Assembly: GCA_039881145.1 (NCBI GenBank)
Contig: JAYKKI010000027.1
Location: 19,603,001 to 19,667,000, forward strand
Length of the DNA: 64,000 nucleotides
From: Druceiella hillmani
Taxonomy: Eukaryota > Arthropoda > Insecta > Lepidoptera > Hepialidae
Direction: 5' to 3'
Part shown: one piece after another, positions 1-11,700 of the stretch
Position numbering within the stretch: position 1 is the first letter of the stretch
How the letters are laid out: each line of letters opens with the position of its first letter
Notes under the pieces: model-generated
What the model saw: only the letters and a program-made list of their open reading frames with translations
Database searches by the model: none
Told to the model about the DNA's origin: nothing
Program-made: the position numbers and the translations under genes

Positions 1-66
1 TTTACTGTATGCAGTATTCATATAATATTTTAGCGTAATCCTTAGAATAGTATTTCCGCAGAAGTA

Positions 67-91
67 GGGGAAGGTGGTACAAAATGATCCC
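67..91 (+). repeat. left terminal inverted repeat of pogo-like element
   Basis: 25 bp, an exact reverse complement of 3673-3697. It contains one copy of the AAAATGATCCC motif. TA precedes it at 65-66. Confidence 0.9.
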
Positions 92-98
92 TCAAGGT

Positions 99-487
99 AA
101 AATGATCCCCGGCTATTATATCGATTTTATAGCGCCATCTAGAATATTTTAAGAGAATTTCGTGTTCGTATGGTTAAGCCATACATTCTCTGTCAGTGTT
201 GTGGCGTCATTTGCAGTAGAAAAGATTTGACCACAAAATATTTAAAATTAATGTGCTCAATCTAAGGTAAGCCATTATTTGACCTTATGTAGCTTTAGTC
301 TACGTATATGATGTGACATGTGTGTTTGTCTCAGTTTCTGTTATCAATTAGCAGTAGAATTAACCGTCGTTCATTACAATAATCGAACAACATAGGTTAT
401 GTTCCGATGTTTTTCGTTAATAAGGCATTTGGGGCAAAATGATCCCTGTATGGAGTGGGCAAAATGATCCCAGGATCATTTTGCTCC
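99..487. repeat. left subterminal motif cluster of pogo-like element
   Basis: Besides the copy in the terminal repeat, the motif AAAATGATCCC recurs at 99-110, 435-446 and 460-471 on the plus strand and, slightly changed, at 473-487 on the minus strand. Repeated subterminal copies of a terminal motif are usual transposase binding sites in DNA transposons; that role is inferred here. Otherwise 110-708 is AT-rich leader without a recognisable gene. Confidence 0.75.
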
Positions 488-732
488 ATGCCTATCTACT
501 TCCAATCATGTTCAATTAACTTTTAATACACATATTCTTGGATTTTTTAAATATTATGTATTGTATGCGTAATTATAACTTAAATGAATGAATATAATCC
601 ACATATTGTGTCAGAATATAATGTTAGAATAAGTTTTTATAATCCATAAATTTATAATATTATTAAATTTATCTTTATTTTGCATCTTAAAATGTGCGAT
701 AGTCGTTAATGTTTTTTTTACTTTTAGAAGTC

Positions 733-2898
733 ATGCCACGAAATTACATTCGAAAAACCACACGCCAGAACTGGGATGAAAACACTATGATTAAAGCCAT
801 AGATGCCGTAAAACAGGGTATGCCATATAAAACCGCCTCCAAACAATTCTCAGTTCCACTTATGGCACTCAAAAGAAGAGTGAAAGGAAAAAACATTCAC
901 GCTGTGGGAGGTACCAAAATGTTGGGGAGTATAAAAAAGGTATTCACAGATGACCAGGAGTTGGAACTTGTACAACATATTAAAGATAATGAAGAGACTA
1001 TGTACGGTTTTACAGTTGATGACGTTCTTAAATTTGCTTTTGAGATAGCTGAAAGAAACCGAATCAAACATCCGTTTTCTACTACGTCTCGTAAAGCTGG
1101 TAAAGACTGGCTAAGAGGGTTTCGACAAAGACATCCCGATATTACTCTACGAGCTCCGGAGTCAACGTCAGCGGCACGAGCTCGGGCTTTTAATAAGCCG
1201 ATTGTTGATAAATTTTACAATAATTTACAAAAAATTCATGAGAAGCATTCATTTCCTCCTCATCGCATTTTTAATGTCGATGAGACTAGTTTAAACACCG
1301 TCCCAACTAAAAATACGAAAATTTTTGCCAAAAAAGGGCGCAAGCAAGTAGCAAGAATAACGTCTGCTGAGAGAGGTGAATCAACTACAGCGGTTATTTG
1401 CGGATCAGCTGGAGGAAACTTCATACCACCAATGTTAATTTTTCGCCGTTTGCGAATGAAATTAGAATTAATGGATGGGACTCCACCAGGCTCCGTGTAC
1501 GCTTGCAATCCGTCCGGCTGGATGAATATTGAGGTCTTCTCTCTATGGTTTGACCATTTTTTGGCCTATACTAAACCATCAGCAGAAGATCCCATTCTTC
1601 TGGTACTAGATGGCCATCTTTCTCATACAAGAAATTTAGGCGTCATAATAAAAGCAAAAGAAAATCACGTCACAATTTTGTGCTTACCCCCACACTGCAC
1701 GCACAAACTTCAACCACTTGATGTTGCTGTAATGTTTCCGCTAAGTGTGTACCACAACCAGGCTTTAGAAAAGTGGATGAATAATAATGCTGGTCGAGTA
1801 GTCACAGTTTTTCAAATAGGTAAAATTTTTGGAGAAGCGTATTTAAAAGCTGCTGTACCTTTAAATATTATAAAAGGATTTCAAAAATGTGGAATATGGC
1901 CGCTCAATCCTGATGTTTTTACTGACGTAGATTTCGTTGCTGCTAATACGACTAATCAAGAAAGAAGAAATGAAATCTTGGAGCCCCGCCCATTAATAAA
2001 TACAGCATCTGATAGAATTCAAGTTTTCGATGACAACGTACAGCGACCAAGTACTCCCAGGACTCCTGTTCTTCGTGCCGATTTATCGACATGTGTTCCA
2101 GTTGAGGAACCAACCATCCCTCGTACTGTGTCACCTTTTATCTTACCAATCTGTGCACCCTGCGGACAAGGAGAGAACAACGAATATTTGGAAACGCTTC
2201 CTTCCGGAAGTGTAGCATCTATTACGATTCAGGTTTCCGATGAAGGTATGAGAAAATCATCTCAAGCAGATTGTGAAAAAACTGTAATGCCATCTCTTCC
2301 AACAACTGCCCAATTGGCTTCTTGTGATACTTCGGACGTAGATCCCTCTAAATCACCAATTGCATCCACATCTTTTAGCATTCCTCCACGTCAGATTCGA
2401 CCTATGCCTAAATTGACAGGTGAACGTAAAAAAATTATCAAAGCTCGGATTTCAACAACGATTCTTACAAGCACACCTTATAAAAATTTTTTAGAAGAAG
2501 AAATGAATAAAAAAATTGAGAAAGAATCCAAGAAAAATAGACGCAATGACAATAAAAAGTCTTTAACTAAGATAAATTCCAAAACAACGAAAGAGAAAAG
2601 AGGAAAAAGAAAGGAAAAAGAAAACGTTGCCGAAAAATGCAAAAGACCAAAACCTAAAAGGAGCAAATGTGCAGTAAGTGAATCATCTTCAGAAGACGAA
2701 AATGATGCTGAGTGTTTGTTCTGTAATGAGATGTTTTTGAATAATAATAAAGGGGAAGGGTGGATCAAGTGTTGTGTTTGCTTAAGATGGGGCCACGACG
2801 CTTGCGCTGGTGTTAATCCTGATGACGCTGACGAGTTCACATGTGACTTTTGTGCCAATGATCGTTTCGCTTCTGTTCGGAAACAATTGAGACTGTAA
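733..2898 (+). CDS. pogo-like transposase with C-terminal PHD-like zinc finger
   Basis: Predicted 721-residue transposase that would bind the element ends and catalyse excision and integration in the nucleus. Residues about 1-50 form a Psq/CENP-B type helix-turn-helix (MPRNYIRKTTRQNW onward), followed by a second DNA-binding segment to about 150. The DDE_1 catalytic core has its three acidic residues in the expected context: D183 in NVDET, D293 in LDGHLSH and D330 in QPLDVAV. A Ser/Pro-rich linker and a very Lys-rich stretch (about 590-645) follow. The protein ends in a Cys/His cluster (about 660-708: CLFC, CCVC, GHDAC, CDFC) that looks like a PHD finger. I chose the ATG at 733 because family members begin near MPRNY; an in-frame ATG at 709 would add eight residues. 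There is no stop or frameshift inside. Confidence 0.92.
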   Translation: MPRNYIRKTTRQNWDENTMIKAIDAVKQGMPYKTASKQFSVPLMALKRRVKGKNIHAVGGTKMLGSIKKVFTDDQELELVQHIKDNEETMYGFTVDDVLKFAFEIAERNRIKHPFSTTSRKAGKDWLRGFRQRHPDITLRAPESTSAARARAFNKPIVDKFYNNLQKIHEKHSFPPHRIFNVDETSLNTVPTKNTKIFAKKGRKQVARITSAERGESTTAVICGSAGGNFIPPMLIFRRLRMKLELMDGTPPGSVYACNPSGWMNIEVFSLWFDHFLAYTKPSAEDPILLVLDGHLSHTRNLGVIIKAKENHVTILCLPPHCTHKLQPLDVAVMFPLSVYHNQALEKWMNNNAGRVVTVFQIGKIFGEAYLKAAVPLNIIKGFQKCGIWPLNPDVFTDVDFVAANTTNQERRNEILEPRPLINTASDRIQVFDDNVQRPSTPRTPVLRADLSTCVPVEEPTIPRTVSPFILPICAPCGQGENNEYLETLPSGSVASITIQVSDEGMRKSSQADCEKTVMPSLPTTAQLASCDTSDVDPSKSPIASTSFSIPPRQIRPMPKLTGERKKIIKARISTTILTSTPYKNFLEEEMNKKIEKESKKNRRNDNKKSLTKINSKTTKEKRGKRKEKENVAEKCKRPKPKRSKCAVSESSSEDENDAECLFCNEMFLNNNKGEGWIKCCVCLRWGHDACAGVNPDDADEFTCDFCANDRFASVRKQLRL

Positions 2899-3215
2899 AA
2901 CTAGATACCATATACTCAAGAGAGCGTAGCTTAAACTATTTGAAAACAACGAAGACTGCAAAATAAACGATACTAGCTATGAAGAGAGCTTTATTTGATT
3001 AATAATGTCTTTTGAAACAATTAAGACTGTAAAACCAATCGCCCTAGTTAATAAGAGAGCATTGCTTGATTGTGATAATAATAATACTGTAAGGTCAATG
3101 ATAGTAGTTCTTTAAGAGAGTTGTTTGTTTAAGATTTTATTTAGAAACATTATTAAGGCTGTAAAACCAGTGATATTACATATTAAGAAAGCGTTTTTGA
3201 TAAATATTTTATTTG
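2890..3215 (+). repeat. degenerate tandem repeat downstream of the transposase ORF
   Basis: About five diverged units of 60-75 bp. Each resembles GACTGTAAAACCAATGATA, then an ACTAGTTA-like stretch, AAGAGAGC and a TTGTTTGAT-like end; units begin near 2890, 2952, 3024, 3085 and 3155. The array starts at the last codons of the ORF and fills the first half of the right noncoding flank. 3215-3450 is plain AT-rich sequence. Confidence 0.55.
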
Positions 3216-3451
3216 AAAATAATTATATCTGATAAGCCAATGATACTAGTTACAATAAGTGTTATTGTAAAAATTGTTTAGAAGCATCAATAATACTAAT
3301 ATAAGTGCTATTACAATTACAGAGATTTATGAGAATTAAGAATTTACTATATAATTAATCAAACAGTTATTTTTGAGAGTGAATCTACAATAAAACCACT
3401 ATAAATACTATTGAATATTTTATTTCTTGCTTGAATTTTGTATAATTATTT

Positions 3452-3512
3452 GGGGATCATTTTACCCGCACCCTGGGGATCATTTTGGACACAGGGGTGT
3501 ACAAAATGATCC
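3452..3512. repeat. right subterminal motif cluster of pogo-like element
   Basis: GGGGATCATTTT occurs at 3452-3463 and 3475-3486 on the minus strand, and ACAAAATGATCCT at about 3500-3512 on the plus strand. They mirror the left cluster and probably serve as further transposase binding sites. Confidence 0.75.
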
Positions 3513-3672
3513 TTTAATAGACTTTCACAAAAACGTTGATAAAAATTATTCCTAATGGCTAATGCGATTCAATGCTTATTAAATTTGTAGTTCGATTGAA
3601 TAGCTACCTATTAAGTACTTTAAATTTTAGAAAAAGCTGTATACACTCGTTTTACAGATTATTTTCCTTAGG

Positions 3673-3697
3673 GGGATCATTTTGTACCACCTTCCCC
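3673..3697 (-). repeat. right terminal inverted repeat of pogo-like element
   Basis: Exact reverse complement of 67-91, followed by TA at 3698-3699. The base pair next to each TA (G at 64, C at 3700) also matches, probably by chance. Confidence 0.9.
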
Positions 3698-3700
3698 TAC

Positions 3701-4144
3701 TTTCGACTCCTAAATATAGCTGTTATTTTTTCTATTATTCCTATAATGTTGTTTGCAAATGAATGTTTACTTATTTCCAAACTATAAAACTAGCCTAAGA
3801 TACAAGTTCATAAGAAAAATGTATTATCAACTTTACAATTAAAACATGGTACAACAATTTTAAGTTTGCAAAAATTTTATTTATGAAATCATCTCCAGAA
3901 TTTCCAGTACACAATGGTATTTTCTGGAATAATTTGCCAGTCACGTTACACATATAAAAAAAATTGCATTTTTGTTATATGTTAAATGAAGTAATATAAT
4001 ATTCTTACCTTTAGTAACTTCAATTGTTCTTGAAACAATAGTCATCTTACCTTTTACTTGTAAACCGAAGTTTACAATTGCATAAATGAGGAGTCCAGAG
4101 GCTTATATTATGCAACATATATATGTATGTATTTACTCATACAC
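3701..4144. other. gene-free AT-rich spacer
   Basis: AT-rich sequence between the pogo-like and Tc1-like elements. I see no gene or clear repeat in it. Confidence 0.6.
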
Positions 4145-4273
4145 TACCGACCACAAGTTTGAGACCACTAATAAAAAAATTATGTTATCTCTAAATATTC
4201 TAAAACTATTGGTGATATAAAAAAAATCTGCACACCTACATATTATTTTATTTATAAGAAACGTCTAAAGGAG

Positions 4274-4297
4274 CATTCTTTTGTATACAAAAGAATG
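4274..4297. repeat. perfect 24 bp palindrome
   Basis: Two 12 bp arms (CATTCTTTTGTA and its complement) without a spacer, in the left noncoding part of the Tc1-like element. It may be a remnant of subterminal structure; function unknown. Confidence 0.8.
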
Positions 4298-4599
4298 ATA
4301 TATATTTTCAAAGAAAGGTGTAACAAACAAGCATTGTTTCAAAACTTCGATGAGTGCCAAGGGAGAACTAGTTAGGGTACAAAGTCCACTGTTAATTTTT
4401 ATAACTCCATCAGTACAAATTTTTTTTTTAACCTAACCTAAATTTGTCATTGTTTTAGCTTCTTATGACATTTTTTATTATCATAATTATTCACATATTC
4501 ATAGTTGTTCATCATTATTATAATTCCATATTCATACTTTCATTATAGTATTCATTATTATTATTCCATATCCATATTTGTTCATCATACTATTGTATG

Positions 4600-5460
4600 A
4601 TACAAAAAACCTGGCTGTAATCAAGATCATCTGTGCTTCAGGAGGCTGAGAGCTACCACTTCTAGTAAGGACAATTTTATTGTTGTTACCAGCAAGGAGA
4701 ATAGACACCTAACAGCACCAAAAATTTACACCAGTCAACAAAATTTGGTCGAAACCCGTTTCAGTGATTAGTCAAAAAAACAACTGTGGGACGTTGTTTG
4801 GTCACATTGCTGTTTGAAAACCTCTGTTAAGGCCACAAAATAAGAAGAAACAAATAAAATAGACCTTTACCTGTTGAAAATGGACAGAAGAATATTTTAA
4901 AAAAGTTCTTTGGAGTGACAAATCAAAATTTAAATTATTTGGTTCAAAAAGAATCTTCGCTCAAGATAGTGCCAAAGAATAGATGATACCATGTTGTGTG
5001 GTCCCAATCGTGAAATATGCTGGTGGCTCTATTATGGTCTAGGGCTGTTTTCTGATCATGAAACTGGATATATGGTACAAATTATGAGCCATATAAAGTA
5101 ATATTAGAGAAGAATGCTATTAATTCCGGACTAAACTTAATCGGCAATGGATACATTTTTCAATAAGATAATGATCCAAAGTACAGCTCAAGATTACTTA
5201 GAAGAGAAACAAATAGAAGAGGTGTTGAAAAACACAGTATAGCCACTGCAGAGTTTGCGTCTCAAGCCGACAACCTTTTTGAGAATGGCTTGATCAAACT
5301 GTTCGTGATCGATGCCCTTCTTCGTATCAGGACATGTGGGAGGCTTTACAAGAAAGCTGGAAAAATATCTCTCAAGAGACAATAAGTAAATTGACTGGTC
5401 GAATGCCAAGACTGGTAAAAAAAAGTAATTAAATGCAAAGTTAACAGATATATAAATATA
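4600..5460 (+). pseudogene. Tc1-like transposase relic
   Basis: Broken transposase of the DDE/DDD Tc1 family. Recognisable pieces in order are NCGTLFGH near 4785, LWSDKSKFKLFGS near 4908-4950 (family LWSDESKF, with the first catalytic-region acidic residue), a VWGCF-like piece near 5035-5055, and a C-terminal stretch at about 5325-5420 that reads DMWEALQESWKNISQET and KLTGRMPRL. These are in different frames with stops between. No start codon can be assigned. Confidence 0.75.
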
Positions 5461-6119
5461 CCCCATTTTAATAAAAAATAAATAAAAAAAAGTTTTTTTC
5501 TGATCTTTGTTTAAAATTATTGATAATGATGTATATTTTAATGTATTTAATTTTTAAATTATTGTGTTAACATGATAATTAAAGCGTTTCTTCATACACT
5601 TTAAATATGTTGAGTTTTGTTTTATTTTCCTCTCTTTATTATGGCGGTGTCAAACTTTTGGTTGGTAATTTAAATATTATTTTAATATCTTGACTTACTA
5701 TGTCTTTAGCAATTTTCCCAATATTGATTGAATCGTTTTAAAATATTACAAAAACAAACAACAAAATAAAACTCAATGAATTATATGTTTCTTCATATCC
5801 TATAATTTATAGTCATTTTAAATTTATTAATGCTTTTAATTACAATTAAAAACCAAAACATTCACGTTATTGAGTTATCATTTTAGTTAGAAAATATTGC
5901 AGTTCATGAAAATAAAAATTTATTCACGCATTTAATAAAGTCCACAATAACCAATTTAATCAACAAAATACTGTGTTTGATATACATATAATATTATATT
6001 CAAATATAAATATAGATAAGTGTAAAAATGTATTCTTAAATAATGCATTTGCAATCCATAATTACTATCACACAATAGTTAATTCCTTATTTGCCATAAT
6101 TATCAAACACATTTGGTTA

Positions 6120-7865
6120 TTAATAACAAAGTCTAGATAATTTTTTTCAGGCAAAAATTATTATTAATTTTATAGAATAAACATTTTATTAACGTTATAG
6201 TTAATTACGATTTTTTTTATAAATTTTAGATACTCACAAAATACTAAACTGCAAAACAACATATGCTTATTGTTTCAGCCAAAAATTATTTCTTAATATA
6301 TATATTATCAACAATTAATTTTTCGACATAATGTCAATTTTACTTTTCAATGCAATAATTCCGGCTTATTCAAAAGTGCCTTATTTTAAAACAAATAATA
6401 CATGAGTTTTTGAACAAGAAAAAAGTGCATATGATGTAGTTTAACAATCTAAGAAATTCAAAGTTCTTCTAATAAATAATACTTTTATAATTTATGAAAA
6501 TTTTTAAAAAAGTACGCAATTATTTGAAATTAACCTTATATTTAAAAAATAATTGCCTTATTTTAAAACAAATAATACATGATTTTTTGAACAAGAAAAA
6601 AGTGCATATGATGTAGTTTTAACAATCTAAGAAATTCAGTTATTAATAATTTTATAACATAAACATTTTATTAACGTTATAGTTAATTACTATTTTTTTT
6701 TAATAAATTTTAGATACTCACAAAATACTAAGCAACTTGCAAAACAACATATGCTTATCACTTATGGCTTCAGCCAAAAATTATTTCTGGATATATATAT
6801 TATCAACAATTTATTTTTCGAAATAATGTCAATTTTACATTTCAATGCAATAATTCCGGCTTATTCAACAAGTGGCTTATTTCAAAACGAACAACACATG
6901 AGTTTTTGAACAAGAAAAAAGTGCATATCATGTAGTTTTAACAATCTAAGAAATTCAATTATTAATTTTATAGAATAAACATTTTATTAACGTTATAGTT
7001 AATTACGATTTTTTTTTATAAATTTTAGATACTCACAAAATACTAAGCAAACTATGCTTATGACTTATGGTTTTAGCCAAAAATTATTTCATAATATATA
7101 TACTATCAACAATTAATTTTTCGAAATAATATCAATTTTACCTGTCAATGCAATAATTCCGGCTTATTCAACAAGTGCCTTATTTTAAAACAAATAATAC
7201 ATGAGTTTTTGAACAAGAAAAAAGTGCATATGATGTAGTTTTAACAATCTAAGAAATTCAGTTATTATTAATTTTACAGAATAAATATTTTATTAACGTT
7301 ATAGTTAATTACAATTTTTTTTTATAAATTTTAGATACTCACAAAGTACTAAGCAAACTGCAAAACAACATATGCTTATGGTTTCAGCCAAAAATTATTT
7401 CATAATATATATACTATCAATAATTCTGACTTATTGAACAAGTGCCTTATTTTAAAATAATAATATATGAGTTTTTGAACAAGAAAAAAGTGCATATGAT
7501 GTAGTTTTAACAATCTTTCAGTTATTATTAATTTTATAGAATAAATATTTTATTAACGTTATAGTTAATTACGATTTTTGTTTATAAATTTTAGATATTC
7601 ACAAAATACTAAACAAACTGCAAAACAACATATGCCAAAAATTATTTCTTAATATTTATACTATCAATAATTCTGGCTTATTCAACAAGTGCCTTATTTT
7701 AAAACAAATAATACATAAGTTTTTGAACAAGAAAAAAGTGCATATGATGTAGTTTTAACCATCTAAGAAATTCAAAGTTCTTCTAATAAATAATATTTTT
7801 ATATTTTATGAAAATTTTTAAAAAAGTATGCAATTATTTGAAATTAACAAAAGTATGCAATTATT
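6120..7865. repeat. satellite-like tandem array, ~260-480 bp AT-rich units
   Basis: Long AT-rich units repeated head to tail. The landmark ATTAACGTTATAGTTAATTA begins at 6188, 6670, 6986, 7292 and 7552. A second landmark, TGCATATGATGTAGTT, occurs at 6426, 6603, 6922 (one change), 7225, 7490 and 7739. Spacing varies because units carry internal deletions and one partial duplication (about 6360-6660). No ORF. The array ends about 170 bp before the stop codon of the ligase gene, so it borders that gene's 3' side. 5668-6120 before it is AT-rich with nothing recognisable. Confidence 0.85.
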
Positions 7866-8032
7866 ATATATACAAAATTATGTTCCTAAATTGTCTTTTC
7901 ATGAAACAAAGCTCGACCCTTATGAAATTAAATAAGTAACTTATTACACACAGTTTGATAAATGCTCACACACTTATCTTAGACAATACTACTTGTTTGC
8001 AAGAGAGATTCGAGAATCCTAGTCATGAGCAA

Positions 8033-8745
8033 CTAAACAACAGTTGGCATTAGACTAACAGAGTATGGCCTGGGATCACATATTTGTTTATTTGCAATGC
8101 ACTTCATTGCCCACTGTTTTGAAACATGACAAACTTTGGACGGCCAGCGCTTCTTTATTATTTTTAAATCTACATTCATAACTTTGTCCTTCTTATGCAA
8201 AACATACTCTACATTGTGATCCTGCAGAGATTTCACAACTATCCCCCCATAGGCAGTCCAATGACGCTCTATCAAACTACGATCTGATTCAGAAAATGAT
8301 ATAAAATCTGGATAAAAGCTAAGCTTGTTGCCTTTGAAAGCATCCGGCAATGGGTTTTTCGGTAACAATTGAAGATTTCTCCTAACATCTTTGGTTTCAG
8401 GTGATTCGGTTTTAATTTTTTTCTTTGGTTTCTCTTCAGTGTCACTTTCATCACTACCTCTTTTTAAGTTTTTACTAAAGTAAGAATCCAACTTCTTAAC
8501 TGCAGCTTTCTTTCCTGGTGACGCTTTCACGCTGGAAGATTGAACTTCCTCTCCTCTAGCAGTCGCCGCTAATTTAGTTAATAAACTGACGTCGGTGTTT
8601 TCTTTTGAATTTTTGAAGATCGTCTTCAATTCTGTTAAATTTGTGGCTGTCTTCCAATCCTTATCATCCCTAATTCTTGTCACTCTAGGGAATCGAACTG
8701 ATATACCGTCAGCAGTGTGAACGTTGGCTTTGGTAAATTCCGTGC
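8033..8745 (-). CDS. LIG3: LIG3 exon 4 (end of core, linker, BRCT)
   Basis: 713 bp behind acceptor AATTTTAG. It begins with the conserved TADGISVRFPR and RIRDDKDWKTAT blocks, continues with a Lys/Ser linker that includes KKLDSYF (753-759; it looks like a degenerate PCNA-binding box lacking the first Gln), and ends in the BRCT domain with its conserved Trp (WAMKCI). Confidence 0.93.
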
Positions 8746-11700
8746 CTAAAATTAAACACAAATTTTATGTTAAACATGACGAGCCAAAAAAAAGTTTAGT
8801 CCTTATATGCATTACAAACGTTATTACAGAAACAGCTGGATACTTTACAAAATGTTTATAACCCAACTCATTAGTATAAATTGAGGTAATAATGAGTAGC
8901 ATGCAATGTATGGAAAGAAAAAACTTATAAAATGAAAATGAAAGTCCATTTATATATAATTTCCTTTTGTGATGTGGAATTTATATTACAAAATATTAAA
9001 GTATATTTCGCATTATCTTCAGCGTCTTTGCTTTTTTTTCAACCAATTTATAGCTATCAAACTGTTTAACATGTCCTACCTAAAATATATGGTATAAATG
9101 TTGGCTAGCCTGATGCAACTAATGGAATTTACATAATTTATAAGTGTCTCCCACGTCAAATAACACTTGTTGTAAATTAATAACTAATAATTTTAATTGT
9201 AGGTTTATTTATAGAACTAAGAGAATTTCTATTTCAGTAATGGTTATTAAACCAAACAAAATTATAATCGACACTAATAACATTGCATACTGCTTACACG
9301 CATGCACATTTTAGTGCATGCGTTTGTTTCAACACATATAAAAGAAGTCACATTTTATATACTTAAATACACAATCTCTTATTATCAGTTATCATTATGA
9401 AATTTGTTAATCCACTCTACATGCATCGATATGACATAATAATAAAATATTGACAATACAATCTTTTATGTAGTGCATTAACTTTATGTAAACCTATAAA
9501 AGGTAAAAAGGCATTAGTGTAGTTCATTAATTCCAAATGATGAACAGACTGTTTTATTGTACTATTTGAGTGCTTTTTTGTTGTCAAATATTTAGCTACA
9601 ATAATTAGAATAATTTGGTATTTGACTAATTTTTTTTTATTTCATCAATCATAATTTCAAGGTAAAAGCTGATGAAGAGAGAAAATTTTTTTTAATAATC
9701 TTAAAAATTTACCAAGTTATAAAAGTTCAAATTTAACCTATAGAGAAGGACGGCAATACTGTGTTGTGAGGTCATTTTTAATATTGCACATTACATTCTA
9801 CGAGAGGAAAAGAGACAGGGATATACTCAACTCTATCCGTATCTTCAAATTTAGAAGCCTACAACTGGCTTATTGTTCAATCAATCCTTGAATTTTTGTC
9901 AAGACTGGTTTTTAATTAACTTATATTTCTCAATATTGTATGAAAAATATCAAAATTTAGAATGAGTCAACTACGGTGTTTTTGCACATTTAATACTCAC
10001 ATGATACACAATATTAATTTGGAAGATTTGTTAGTAACAAGCTTATAACAAAGCATGTTAGAAGTGTTACATATACATCAAGCATATACAAATCAATGTT
10101 GCCGATGTTGCGATTCTCAAGTGACTCACCCGTAATTTCCCATACAGGTTGTTTCCTTGGATCCTTTGCCACGAAATCAGGTGTCATAGTTTTGGTACAA
10201 TGTAACCAATCAGGCACCTTACTTGAATCTTGCGAAATTTTATACATCTTTACTCCTAATGTATCTTGCAACTTTTCTAATGTTTTATCATCGTGGCCTC
10301 CATGTACTTTGGTTACAGTCACCCAACGATCCTTGTCTTCATCGTAGCATCCCATGAGAAAAATAGACATCATACCTCCTTTTCTGCCAGTACCTAGTGA
10401 TACAAAAAATAGAATTGTTATAAGACATAATACAATACATGTGGTAAATAAGTTTACGCTACTTCCGTAGTATTATTAAATTATCATAGTAAATTTATTA
10501 ATTGAACGCTAGGTTCATATGATTACAAAAAAATAAAATGAAAGTTACCAAACCATGCTCCGAGAACAACGAGATCAGCTGTATCTGCCATAGCGCCGTC
10601 AAACAAATAATCTTTTTTTACTTTCAACCAGTGTCTTTTTCCAGGATTATATGTTGATTCCAAATCTTTTAAAATCAATCCTTCTAAACCTAGTTTTATT
10701 ACCTGTAAAACCGTAAATTATAACAATGTAGGGCACATGACATTAAAAGTGTAAATGCAATAGAAAATTGTTTAATTTGTTACTGGCATTTGATATATAA
10801 ATAGTAGATAACAACAATCAAGATATAGTAAACACCTAAAATGTAAGTCAAAAAAGGCATGAATTATTAAGTGATATGATAATATATTATTTTTGTTGAC
10901 AGTATATCAAATATAGTTTTTATACATGCGATCAAAATTTCCATGTAGGCTGAATAATTTTTTACTTATGTTAGCAAATAAAATGATTAATTTTTTTATC
11001 GGCAAGTTCGTTTAATAAAGATATTACCTTTGATATCATGTCGGCCAAATCGGAAGGTTTCTTTATTAATTTCTGCTCTGAAAACATAATGTGGTTTTTT
11101 ACTTCAACCATGTTTTTTTGCAAAATCTCTCTTCTTTTCCGAACAGGAATGTCCAATAAGACATCACCGTTATAATAAATACAATCAAACACAAAAAGAC
11201 AAACTTGTGCATTTTTAAATTCTGACTGCTTGTGAATGCCCAGAGTTCCAAAAGGCAGTGGTTTCCCAGTTTCTGTGTCGACCATTAGGACTTCAGCATC
11301 TAAGATTAGATCTTCACCATGTATGAAAGCTTGAGGAATATAGTCTTTGAAGTGATTCACTTTATGTGGCATAACAGGTTTAAGAGCGCGAGAGAAATAC
11401 TTGAATTCTTTACCCTTTTTGTGTACCTGAACGCGTTCACCATCATATTTAATTTCCGAAAACATTCCGTTAGGACATTTTTTCATTGCCATCTCCACAG
11501 ACTTACAGGCTTCGGCCAGCATTGGTAAAACAGGTGTCATTAAAGCTATCTTGGCCTGTACCATCTTCTGAGGTGATTGTTTACTTTGAACTGCACTTGA
11601 ACCGGGGAGGACTCTTGACATAACCAAATTAATGTCTCGGGAAGTTTGAAACGCCGTATAAGCATCAGGGTGGACACCTTCAAGTATATGTTTCGGGCCA

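Larger units (their letters stand above)
67..3697 (+). mobile_element. pogo-like DNA transposon, apparently complete
   Basis: A cut-and-paste transposon of the Tc1/mariner superfamily, pogo branch. The ends are inverted repeats: the left end reads GGGGAAGGTGGTACAAAATG and continues to position 91, and the right end (3673-3697) is its exact reverse complement over 25 bp. Each end is flanked by a TA dinucleotide (65-66 and 3698-3699), the target duplication expected of this superfamily. One uninterrupted transposase ORF lies between long noncoding flanks (about 640 bp left, 800 bp right). The flanks carry further copies of the AAAATGATCCC motif found in the ends. Identical ends and an open ORF suggest a young, possibly still active copy. 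Activity itself cannot be seen. Confidence 0.9.
4145..5667 (+). mobile_element. decayed Tc1-like transposon
   Basis: About 1.5 kb, near the usual 1.6 kb of Tc1 elements. The ends are imperfect inverted repeats: left TACCGACCACAAGTTTGAG, right (reverse complement of 5646-5667) TACCAACCAAAAGTTTGACA. The interior encodes scrambled Tc1 transposase on the plus strand. The first 450 bp are AT-rich and include a perfect palindrome at 4274-4297. Stops and frameshifts are many, so the element cannot move by itself. Confidence 0.75.

Noticed and set aside
2478..2858. 126-codon open frame on the minus strand of the transposase
   Set aside because: Shadow of the Lys-rich and PHD-coding part of the real ORF; composition (Phe, Leu, Ser) is as expected of an antisense reading.
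10096..10347. Plus-strand frame of 83 codons over LIG3 exon 3
   Set aside because: Antisense shadow of a conserved exon.
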